Origin: an uncultured Caryophanales bacterium
GTDB lineage: Bacteria > Bacillota_I > Bacilli_A > RFN20 > CAG-449
Reading direction: 5' to 3'
Assembly (NCBI GenBank): GCA_945929875.1
Contig: CAMEOO010000007.1
Location: forward strand, 1 to 42,145
Length of the DNA stretch: 42,145 nucleotides
Numbering within the stretch: the first letter of the stretch is position 1; each line of letters opens with the position of its first letter. The notes beneath the pieces were generated by a model. The model worked only from the letters and a program-made list of their open reading frames with translations, had not been told where the DNA came from and searched no databases. Positions 20,255-28,486 of this stretch are shown here, one piece after another. A program made the translations under genes and the position numbers.

Positions 20255-23200
20255 CTAAATAGCTGTAACAACGATATATCCAATAATAGGGTCTACAGGT
20301 AATTCCACATTTTCAGAATCAAATACATTTCCTAAATTAGTAGCAGTAATCTTAATCACATCATTTGTGGATATTGCACCTATGTTTAAATAATAATCAA
20401 TACTACAAGCAACGTATTCGCCAAATACTTTTGCACTTTCCCCTGTTAGTTGAATTACATTAACCAGATCGGAAGAAAAATTAACAGATTCTAAGAATGC
20501 TTTAGAGAATTTATAAGTGATTGGAGTAAATGTCAGCTTTAATTTACTAATTTTAAATGCATGCACTTTATCACTCTCATCACAAGTATAATTTTTTGGA
20601 AGAACTGCTGTCGCGGTGTAATCACCTGCATCAATTTGTTTTCCATTAACATTAATTTCAAAAACACCGCTACTAGTAACCATATGGCAAGTTGGAACTT
20701 GATATTTTTTATTGTAGGTAAATTCACTCTCACCCCAGATTAGTTGCACTTTTTGACTTGAGATAGTAAATTCACGAGTTAAATTGATGCAAGTATAATT
20801 ATTATTTGGTAATACAGCTTCTGCAGTATATTTTGAATCACTAGCGGCTATTTCTTTCCCATTAACCACTAAGTAATGGGTTGTTCCATCCACTAAAGTC
20901 ATTGAACAGGTTGGAACTTGATATTCTCCATTATAAGTTAAAGAAGTATTGCTCCAATTTAAAGAGGAAGGGTCTAATTCATAAGGAGAGATACTAAAAT
21001 CAAAAGTTAAATCATCACAAATATAATTATCGCTTGGTAATACAGCAATTGCGGTATATGTTCCAGCATTAATTCCTTTTCCTTTGACTTCTAAAGTTTT
21101 TTCTTCTCCATTCAAAGTAATTTTACATATTGGTGCTTGCTCCTTTCCATTATAAATTAATGGAGTAGAAGTATCCCAAGATAAAGAAACAGCTTTAGGT
21201 TTAATAACAAACATATGAGTTACTTTATCTGGTTCAATAATAAAATTATCATTTGGGGCAATAGCTTTTACAAAATACGTACCCGCGTTAGTTTGCTCTC
21301 CTTCTACTTCAATAGGATAAGTGATGCCATTATATTGCAAAGTACAAAGAGGTATTTGAGGTGATCCATTATACTCTACATCATAATAACTCCAATCAAG
21401 CAATAACCCAATTGGTAAGCGATTAATGGTAAAAATACACTCTAAATTGCTACCTTCTTTTAAAGAATAATTTTTGGTAGATATATTTACTCTAGCAAGA
21501 TAAGTTCCTGCATCGATTTGTTCTCCTTCCACATCAAGATAAACATCTTCTCCATCTTCATTTTTATATTTACAAGTTGGAACTTGATAATTTACATTGT
21601 AAACAACTGACGTATTTTCCCAAATAAGTACAACTTCTTTCGCTTTAATTGTAAAATCATGAGTTATTGATGAATCTTTTTTGACTGTATAATTATCGCT
21701 AGGAAGAATTGCTGTCGCGGTGTATTCTCCAGCGTCAACTTGTTTTCCTTCCACATCTAAATAGATTGGTCCGTCTTCACCATAATATCGACATTTTGGA
21801 ACTTGATATTTCCCATTGTAAGTAAATTCACTTCCAACCCATTCTAACGCAAGAGGTTTTGGATCAATAGTAATAACTAAAGAATTCAATATTTCAAATT
21901 CATAATTTTTATTATCCATTATTAAATTAACGTTAAATTCATATTTACCTGCATCAATAATTTCACTTAAGTTTAAGCAATATGAAGGAATGGTGATATC
22001 TTTTTCAACATCGATATCACCGACATTAAGTTTTATCGATTTTTTAATTTCTTCATCAGTTATTTCTTTACCATCATAAACTTTTGTAAAGTTATCAAAA
22101 GTAACTTCAACTTGTTTCTTATTTATTACAAGAGAAGTGATATTTCCTATTCCACTTACTTTATAGTTACTCGTTACTTCTTCCTTATTTCCTTTGACGA
22201 ATTTAACGACGAAATCAGAAAAGATAATTTCTTTTTTGCCTGTTTCTTTAAAACCATCTATTTCTTTTTTATCACTATCGTTAAGTGATACTGTATAATT
22301 TTCTGGTAAAGTTCCAAGAAGTTTAATATTAATATCAAATGGTTTACCATCATAATCCTTTTCCATTGAAGGGACATATGCATTAACTTCTATAGGATTA
22401 ATGGTAATAGTTCCACTTAATAGTTGGATATTTTCGTATTGCTTTGTTACATTTTTTCCATCTTTATCAACTATTATAAATTTTTCTTTATTAAATTCAT
22501 ATTCTCCAGAATCATCGACGTCGATTATTTCTTCACCATCAAAAGTAAATTCAACTTTATGACCTTCTTTTAAATTTCCAGAAACGATTTCATAATCAAT
22601 TTCTACCGGTTTTCCATCATAAGTTTTTTCAACATCTTTTAGTTTAATTACTAATTCTGAATAAGAAATTTCATATTTTTGATCTATTTTAACATTTTCT
22701 AGAGTAATCAAATAATTGCTTGTAACATCATTTCCTAAAGAGTCGTAGATGACTTGAGAAATTGTATAATAGCCTTCGCTTTCATTAAAGATAGTATCAA
22801 TCTCTTCTCCGTTAACTAAAGATCCAGAAACAAAACTATAAAGATCTTCACTATTAGTATTTTTCTTTGATACTTCTTCTTTATTTACGTTGATAGTAAG
22901 TTCTCTTTGAGTAACGATAATAGAAGGAGTTTGAGCAAAACTTATAGAATAATTATCAGTAATATCAGAATCCTTCTCATCGTAAATTTTCATTTTTGGT
23001 TCAACCTTAGTCGTTCCTACTTCTTTTTGTTGACCAGAATATGATATTTCGTATCGGCAGTTATTCTTTAAGCTTCCAGAAGAAAGATAAGGCGAAAAAT
23101 CGATATCATCAGCATTAAAGTATTCTCCAGAATATTCTTTAACATAAGAAGGTGTTTTAAAATCGACAACCAATTTTTCTTTATCCTTTTCAATTACCCC

Positions 23201-23290
23201 ACTTGCAGATAAAGAGAAGAAAGTCACTAAAGAAGATACTGCTGCAATAGCAAGAGATCCAACAATTATTGCGCTATTTTTTAATCCCAT
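20255..23290 (-). CDS. MBG-like repeat surface protein, 1011 aa, N-terminal signal anchor/peptide
   Basis: N-terminal hydrophobic segment SAIIVGSLAIAAVSSLVTFFSLSASG, then YDG-type repeats (VEKTYDGKPVEI, MEKDYDGKPFDI, TKVYDGKEIT), then ~6 repeats of W-x(n)-YNG-x-x-QVPTC type. Confidence 0.92.
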   Translation of the reverse strand: MGLKNSAIIVGSLAIAAVSSLVTFFSLSASGVIEKDKEKLVVDFKTPSYVKEYSGEYFNADDIDFSPYLSSGSLKNNCRYEISYSGQQKEVGTTKVEPKMKIYDEKDSDITDNYSISFAQTPSIIVTQRELTINVNKEEVSKKNTNSEDLYSFVSGSLVNGEEIDTIFNESEGYYTISQVIYDSLGNDVTSNYLITLENVKIDQKYEISYSELVIKLKDVEKTYDGKPVEIDYEIVSGNLKEGHKVEFTFDGEEIIDVDDSGEYEFNKEKFIIVDKDGKNVTKQYENIQLLSGTITINPIEVNAYVPSMEKDYDGKPFDINIKLLGTLPENYTVSLNDSDKKEIDGFKETGKKEIIFSDFVVKFVKGNKEEVTSNYKVSGIGNITSLVINKKQVEVTFDNFTKVYDGKEITDEEIKKSIKLNVGDIDVEKDITIPSYCLNLSEIIDAGKYEFNVNLIMDNKNYEFEILNSLVITIDPKPLALEWVGSEFTYNGKYQVPKCRYYGEDGPIYLDVEGKQVDAGEYTATAILPSDNYTVKKDSSITHDFTIKAKEVVLIWENTSVVYNVNYQVPTCKYKNEDGEDVYLDVEGEQIDAGTYLARVNISTKNYSLKEGSNLECIFTINRLPIGLLLDWSYYDVEYNGSPQIPLCTLQYNGITYPIEVEGEQTNAGTYFVKAIAPNDNFIIEPDKVTHMFVIKPKAVSLSWDTSTPLIYNGKEQAPICKITLNGEEKTLEVKGKGINAGTYTAIAVLPSDNYICDDLTFDFSISPYELDPSSLNWSNTSLTYNGEYQVPTCSMTLVDGTTHYLVVNGKEIAASDSKYTAEAVLPNNNYTCINLTREFTISSQKVQLIWGESEFTYNKKYQVPTCHMVTSSGVFEINVNGKQIDAGDYTATAVLPKNYTCDESDKVHAFKISKLKLTFTPITYKFSKAFLESVNFSSDLVNVIQLTGESAKVFGEYVACSIDYYLNIGAISTNDVIKITATNLGNVFDSENVELPVDPIIGYIVVTAI

Positions 23291-23304
23291 AATTTTTCTC
23301 CTTC

Positions 23305-24458
23305 CTAAACATTTTGTTCAATATTTCTTATCGCCTCTTTGCAAAGAGGTAATTTATCAACGCCAAATAATTCATCTAGATAATTACAAAGCGTATCAGC
23401 CATTTGTTTAACATATACTAAATTTTTACTTTCTAATTTTCTAAAGATCTTTCTTGAGAAGATGTCATCTAATCCATCAAGTTCACTTCCTCCACAAGAA
23501 AGAACTACTGGAACGTAAGATTTAATTTGCTTCATGATACGATTTCCAAACGTCAAGTGGAAATTCTTAATCATAAATTCATCTAATTCTTTGATTCTTC
23601 TTAAGTTTCTTGAACTTATCGAATATTCTTTTTGAGCATTCTCCATTAATTTTAATAGATACTTAGAAGAAATCTTTTTCTTACTAGTCCTTGGAGCGTC
23701 AAATGGACTAGCTTTAGTATCGAGATTTAATACCATCGCTCTATCGTATACTTTATCGGAAATTGCAAAAGTCGAATCATCGTTATTAGCCGTTCCAATA
23801 AACCACATGTTTAATGGTAATCTGAGTTTCCCTTCTTTTAATAGAAGAGGATCATTTTCCCATTTATCCGAGACGACATCGAGATTTCTTTCTTCAGGGT
23901 TTGGAAGTTCTAGTAAAGATAAGAATTCAGCAAAATAATATTCAACTCGAGCAATGTTCATTTCATCTAATACCGTTATGTAGATTTCATCGTTATAATT
24001 AGCTTCATACATTTTATATAAGAGAGTTGTTTCATTAAATTTCTTAGTGAATTCATTGTAGTAGCCGATTAAGTCAGTTCTTTCTTTCCACATCGGTTGA
24101 ATTGGAACAACAACGGTCGTATTGTCTAAATAATTACCAAAGGCGACGGCAAGAGAAGTTTTACCAGTACCGGACATACCTTGCAAGATAATTAATCTAG
24201 TAACTGATAAAGAAGCGATAAATCGGCGAATGTCTTTAATGTCGTAATAAAGTTTTAATTCGCTGCAACAATAGTTTCTAAAGTCTTCGCAGATATCTTT
24301 TAAAGACATATCTTTAACATAATGAGGTTCAACATAGTCTTTCATCGCTTCGTCAATTCTTGTTAAGTTATAAAATCTTGAAGCCCCTTCTTTTAATTTT
24401 TCATCTTGATTATCTTCTTCAAATTCAGGAAGTTTTTTTGTTTCTATATTAGAATTTA
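23305..24458 (-). repeat. ~1.15-kb AAA-module duplication, copy 2
   Basis: Offset 3637 bp to 26942-28095. Appears identical 23305-24439, one mismatch at 24440 (g vs a), identity resumes to 24458 then ends. Confidence 0.93.
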
Positions 24459-24900
24459 ATGAAGAGTCAATAGAGGTAATGTTAGAAATTTCAACTTGAC
24501 TATTTTCTTTAATATTCTTTTGTTTAGTTTTTATCTGCAAATACGTCTTTTTTGATTCCGTTGATTCTTTACTAAAACTAGCGTATTCCTTCGCACTTTC
24601 ATAAAAACCTTTATCTAAAATCTCAACTTTTTTGTCAGCCTTAATTGAATCATCTAATGAGAGAGTTTCTTTTGTATCGGTAATAGATTCTTCTTTATTA
24701 AATAAAGATAATAAAACAATTAATAAAACTGGAAGAGCAATAAAGATGATGATAATGATAATATTAACTGCGGGATAAGAAGTTAATTCCACTTTGCTAT
24801 TATCTTTAAAATAAGTAGACACACTAAAAATGAACATAGAAAACACTACTATGAATAGAACTAGAAGTGGCAGTGAACTTTTTATTGTGTGCTTTTTCAT
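23305..24900 (-). CDS. Membrane-anchored McrB-like AAA+ NTPase (TM hairpin + AAA), copy 2
   Basis: 531 aa. Two N-terminal hydrophobic segments. Walker A GMSGTGKTS; McrB-like Walker B VLDEMNIARVEYYFAEFLSLLE; FIGTANNDDSTFAISDKVYDRAMVL downstream. Confidence 0.93.
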   Translation of the reverse strand: MKKHTIKSSLPLLVLFIVVFSMFIFSVSTYFKDNSKVELTSYPAVNIIIIIIFIALPVLLIVLLSLFNKEESITDTKETLSLDDSIKADKKVEILDKGFYESAKEYASFSKESTESKKTYLQIKTKQKNIKENSQVEISNITSIDSSLNSNIETKKLPEFEEDNQDEKLKEGASRFYNLTRIDEAMKDYVEPHYVKDMSLKDICEDFRNYCCSELKLYYDIKDIRRFIASLSVTRLIILQGMSGTGKTSLAVAFGNYLDNTTVVVPIQPMWKERTDLIGYYNEFTKKFNETTLLYKMYEANYNDEIYITVLDEMNIARVEYYFAEFLSLLELPNPEERNLDVVSDKWENDPLLLKEGKLRLPLNMWFIGTANNDDSTFAISDKVYDRAMVLNLDTKASPFDAPRTSKKKISSKYLLKLMENAQKEYSISSRNLRRIKELDEFMIKNFHLTFGNRIMKQIKSYVPVVLSCGGSELDGLDDIFSRKIFRKLESKNLVYVKQMADTLCNYLDELFGVDKLPLCKEAIRNIEQNV

Positions 24901-24914
24901 CTTTTCTCCTTTTT

Positions 24915-26930
24915 TTAATTTGCTTTATCTTGATTTTTGCTAGTTTTAGTGATTTCTTCTTTATTTAAAATCATTTTTCTTAATTCTTTTTTTGCTAATT
25001 TCCATTGGTTTTTATAAAATTTTTTAAAAATTAGATATTCTCTTTCTAATTCGTCAAGCCTTTGCTGGTTGACATAGTCTAGTGAAGGAGAAAGAGAACC
25101 TTTTTCAATTCTAAGAGCATCGATTTGTGAAAGATAGAAAGTATTTGTTCCTTCTAAGTTTCTTTGCTTTTCTAATAACTCTTCAACTTCGCTTTTATTT
25201 TTAAAAGTCATATCTTCAATTTGCAAAGTGTAGTCATTTTCAATTTTTTGAATTCTTTGCTCATAACTTGAGACCTTTTCATTTAATTCATTTTTTAAGG
25301 AAGTGATTTCACTAGTATTTTCATTTATTTGAGAGGTATAAGTGTCAATCAATTCTTTTTGTTTTTTTGTCAAGCTCTTAATTTCAAAATCTAATGAAGA
25401 AATTTTATTTTCATACTCTTCAATATAGTCATTTTTCTCTTTGACGAAGTTATCTTTAAGAAGTTGAATCTCTTCTTCATATTGAGATTTTAAATCGTCG
25501 ATTTCGTGCATGTGGGATAGTTCAATCTTATCAATTTCATCTTGATGTTCTTGATTTATTCTTTCAATCTCTTCTTCATGCGCGGAATTTAAATCGTTAA
25601 TTTCTTCTTCGTGGGCGGAGTTTAATGAGTCGATTTCTTTTTGGTGTTCTTCTTTAAGCTTGGCCATATCTTCGATATATTTTTGATTGAGATAATTAAT
25701 TTCTTTAATCTTTTCTTCAATTTCTAATTGAAGACTTTTAATCGTTTGATTCAATTCCTCAATTTTATTATTAAGTTCAGCAATTTGATTGTTTAAATTA
25801 ACAATTTCATTTCTTGCGATCGCAAGTTCTTGACTATCTCTTTCAAGAAGTGAATTTCTTTTTTCAAGAAGAAGCATATATTCTTCCATCGTCTTATTAG
25901 ATTCTCGAGCTTTCTTTTTTAAAGAAGCAATTTGCTTTTTTAATTTTTCTTGTTCAAGAATTCTAAGCCTTTCCTCTTCTTCTTGATAAGAAATTTCTAG
26001 AATGTCATCTATTTCATTTCCACATTTATAAGCAATAAAGGAAGTTAGTCCAATTGCATTAGAAATCTCTTCATTCACCTTATCTTCAAATGGATAATAA
26101 TCTTTATTTACTTCTTCATAAGTAAATCCAAGGCCTTTATAAGAAGCGATATAATCATATAATTCTAAAGCTTTTTTAAAGTTTTGATTCATTTTTAAGA
26201 CATTAGTCTTAGTAATCGGAGGTTTAATCATCGGTGATTTACTTACTTGCTCCATTAGATCGGTAGATAATAAGCCATTGACGTTAAGAGAGCAATTTTT
26301 AATTCTTTCAAGCAAAGAGAAAGAGGAATCATCTTTTAATGGATACATATTATTTTCTAAATCATCACTCATTTCTAAATGATAATCTAAAGTTCTCTTT
26401 TCAAGTTCAAGTTTTCTATTAATCACTAATTTAGAACGATAAGTCATCCTTAACTTTTCGATTTTTTCTAAACGGAAAGAAATGAATGTTTCTAAATACT
26501 TTAATAACATATAGAGGAAGCGATTTTCATACACGGCATAGTCAGATAATTTTTCAACCATATATAATTTATCAGGAATTAAATCTTCATCTTTATCTTT
26601 TGGAACATGAGTGATCATATTAGAATGTTTAGCTAAGTGAGAAACGGAATCTTTTGAAACTTTTTTAACCTTTTCAATCTCTACTACTTCCCCATTTGAA
26701 CGAATAAATTGCCTTTCTTCTCTAACTGCTTTCTCGACAAAAACAAGGCCATCTTCAATTGCCTTTACCCAATCCTCTTGGATGGTGCATCGATATTTTG
26801 TAGTTTCAAGTTTTTCACTATCGTTAATTAATTTTTTTAAGTTATCGATTTCTACTTTGGTTTGACGATTAGACTTAGTAGAATTTTTAAAATCTTTTAA
26901 ATAACGATAATATGCATCAATTTTATTCAT
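24915..26930 (-). CDS. DUF2357/McrC-like N-terminal domain fused to a long coiled coil; no recognisable nuclease
   Basis: 671 aa between two McrB-like ATPases. DUF2357-like signature KLSDYAVYENRFLYMLLKYLETF. From ~aa 320 strongly Glu/Lys/Leu-rich coiled coil to the C-terminus, with no PD-(D/E)XK motif seen. Confidence 0.8.
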   Translation of the reverse strand: MNKIDAYYRYLKDFKNSTKSNRQTKVEIDNLKKLINDSEKLETTKYRCTIQEDWVKAIEDGLVFVEKAVREERQFIRSNGEVVEIEKVKKVSKDSVSHLAKHSNMITHVPKDKDEDLIPDKLYMVEKLSDYAVYENRFLYMLLKYLETFISFRLEKIEKLRMTYRSKLVINRKLELEKRTLDYHLEMSDDLENNMYPLKDDSSFSLLERIKNCSLNVNGLLSTDLMEQVSKSPMIKPPITKTNVLKMNQNFKKALELYDYIASYKGLGFTYEEVNKDYYPFEDKVNEEISNAIGLTSFIAYKCGNEIDDILEISYQEEEERLRILEQEKLKKQIASLKKKARESNKTMEEYMLLLEKRNSLLERDSQELAIARNEIVNLNNQIAELNNKIEELNQTIKSLQLEIEEKIKEINYLNQKYIEDMAKLKEEHQKEIDSLNSAHEEEINDLNSAHEEEIERINQEHQDEIDKIELSHMHEIDDLKSQYEEEIQLLKDNFVKEKNDYIEEYENKISSLDFEIKSLTKKQKELIDTYTSQINENTSEITSLKNELNEKVSSYEQRIQKIENDYTLQIEDMTFKNKSEVEELLEKQRNLEGTNTFYLSQIDALRIEKGSLSPSLDYVNQQRLDELEREYLIFKKFYKNQWKLAKKELRKMILNKEEITKTSKNQDKAN
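25449..25646 (-). repeat. Six consecutive 11-residue (33-bp) coiled-coil repeats
   Basis: HQKEIDSLNSA/HEEEINDLNSA/HEEEIERINQE/HQDEIDKIELS/HMHEIDDLKSQ/YEEEIQLLKDN. Confidence 0.9.
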
Positions 26931-26941
26931 CGTTCTTCCTT

Positions 26942-28095
26942 CTAAACATTTTGTTCAATATTTCTTATCGCCTCTTTGCAAAGAGGTAATTTATCAACGC
27001 CAAATAATTCATCTAGATAATTACAAAGCGTATCAGCCATTTGTTTAACATATACTAAATTTTTACTTTCTAATTTTCTAAAGATCTTTCTTGAGAAGAT
27101 GTCATCTAATCCATCAAGTTCACTTCCTCCACAAGAAAGAACTACTGGAACGTAAGATTTAATTTGCTTCATGATACGATTTCCAAACGTCAAGTGGAAA
27201 TTCTTAATCATAAATTCATCTAATTCTTTGATTCTTCTTAAGTTTCTTGAACTTATCGAATATTCTTTTTGAGCATTCTCCATTAATTTTAATAGATACT
27301 TAGAAGAAATCTTTTTCTTACTAGTCCTTGGAGCGTCAAATGGACTAGCTTTAGTATCGAGATTTAATACCATCGCTCTATCGTATACTTTATCGGAAAT
27401 TGCAAAAGTCGAATCATCGTTATTAGCCGTTCCAATAAACCACATGTTTAATGGTAATCTGAGTTTCCCTTCTTTTAATAGAAGAGGATCATTTTCCCAT
27501 TTATCCGAGACGACATCGAGATTTCTTTCTTCAGGGTTTGGAAGTTCTAGTAAAGATAAGAATTCAGCAAAATAATATTCAACTCGAGCAATGTTCATTT
27601 CATCTAATACCGTTATGTAGATTTCATCGTTATAATTAGCTTCATACATTTTATATAAGAGAGTTGTTTCATTAAATTTCTTAGTGAATTCATTGTAGTA
27701 GCCGATTAAGTCAGTTCTTTCTTTCCACATCGGTTGAATTGGAACAACAACGGTCGTATTGTCTAAATAATTACCAAAGGCGACGGCAAGAGAAGTTTTA
27801 CCAGTACCGGACATACCTTGCAAGATAATTAATCTAGTAACTGATAAAGAAGCGATAAATCGGCGAATGTCTTTAATGTCGTAATAAAGTTTTAATTCGC
27901 TGCAACAATAGTTTCTAAAGTCTTCGCAGATATCTTTTAAAGACATATCTTTAACATAATGAGGTTCAACATAGTCTTTCATCGCTTCGTCAATTCTTGT
28001 TAAGTTATAAAATCTTGAAGCCCCTTCTTTTAATTTTTCATCTTGATTATCTTCTTCAAATTCAGGAAGTTTTTTTATTTCTATATTAGAATTTA
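26942..28095 (-). repeat. ~1.15-kb AAA-module duplication, copy 1
   Basis: See 23305-24458. Confidence 0.93.
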
Positions 28096-28483
28096 TTGAT
28101 GATTCCTTTAAACTTTCTCTAGAGGAAATAAGAATTTGTTCATTTACTTTTGAAGAGAGAGTTTCTCTAATAGAAGGATCAGAGATACTTTGGCTAAGTG
28201 TAAACAAATCATAATGAAGCGAGTCCATCTTTTCATTAATCATTTTATCTTGTTGAATCTTATTTTCTTTGATCAATTCTTCTATTTTCTCTTGATTCTT
28301 TTTTTCAATTTTTTCTTTTTGAGTTTTTAAAGCTAAATCATTTTTCTTTTCTGACATGATCATCTTTACAATAAAAACGACAATAATGAAAAGAAGTACT
28401 ACCACATAAACATATATCGCGGATTTAGAAGTAAAGAAAGAAACTAACTTATCAACTACGCTAGAAAGAGAGAAAAATGCCAT
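26942..28483 (-). CDS. Membrane-anchored McrB-like AAA+ NTPase (single TM + coiled coil + AAA), copy 1
   Basis: 513 aa. One N-terminal TM (IYVYVVVLLFIIVVFIVKMIM) and charged coiled coil. AAA region identical in protein sequence to the 531-aa protein from KKLPEFEEDNQ to the C-terminus. Confidence 0.93.
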   Translation of the reverse strand: MAFFSLSSVVDKLVSFFTSKSAIYVYVVVLLFIIVVFIVKMIMSEKKNDLALKTQKEKIEKKNQEKIEELIKENKIQQDKMINEKMDSLHYDLFTLSQSISDPSIRETLSSKVNEQILISSRESLKESSINSNIEIKKLPEFEEDNQDEKLKEGASRFYNLTRIDEAMKDYVEPHYVKDMSLKDICEDFRNYCCSELKLYYDIKDIRRFIASLSVTRLIILQGMSGTGKTSLAVAFGNYLDNTTVVVPIQPMWKERTDLIGYYNEFTKKFNETTLLYKMYEANYNDEIYITVLDEMNIARVEYYFAEFLSLLELPNPEERNLDVVSDKWENDPLLLKEGKLRLPLNMWFIGTANNDDSTFAISDKVYDRAMVLNLDTKASPFDAPRTSKKKISSKYLLKLMENAQKEYSISSRNLRRIKELDEFMIKNFHLTFGNRIMKQIKSYVPVVLSCGGSELDGLDDIFSRKIFRKLESKNLVYVKQMADTLCNYLDELFGVDKLPLCKEAIRNIEQNV

Positions 28484-28486
28484 AGA

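Noticed and set aside
23305-28095. Transposon or IS origin for the 1.15-kb duplicated AAA module
   Set aside because: No transposase, terminal inverted repeats or target-site duplications seen; the copies are in-frame coding modules.
23305-28483. Classical McrBC-type restriction defence system
   Set aside because: The ATPases carry N-terminal TM anchors, the McrC/DUF2357-like partner lacks a visible nuclease, and the genes sit in tight series with surface proteins. A defence role cannot be excluded but is not the simplest reading.
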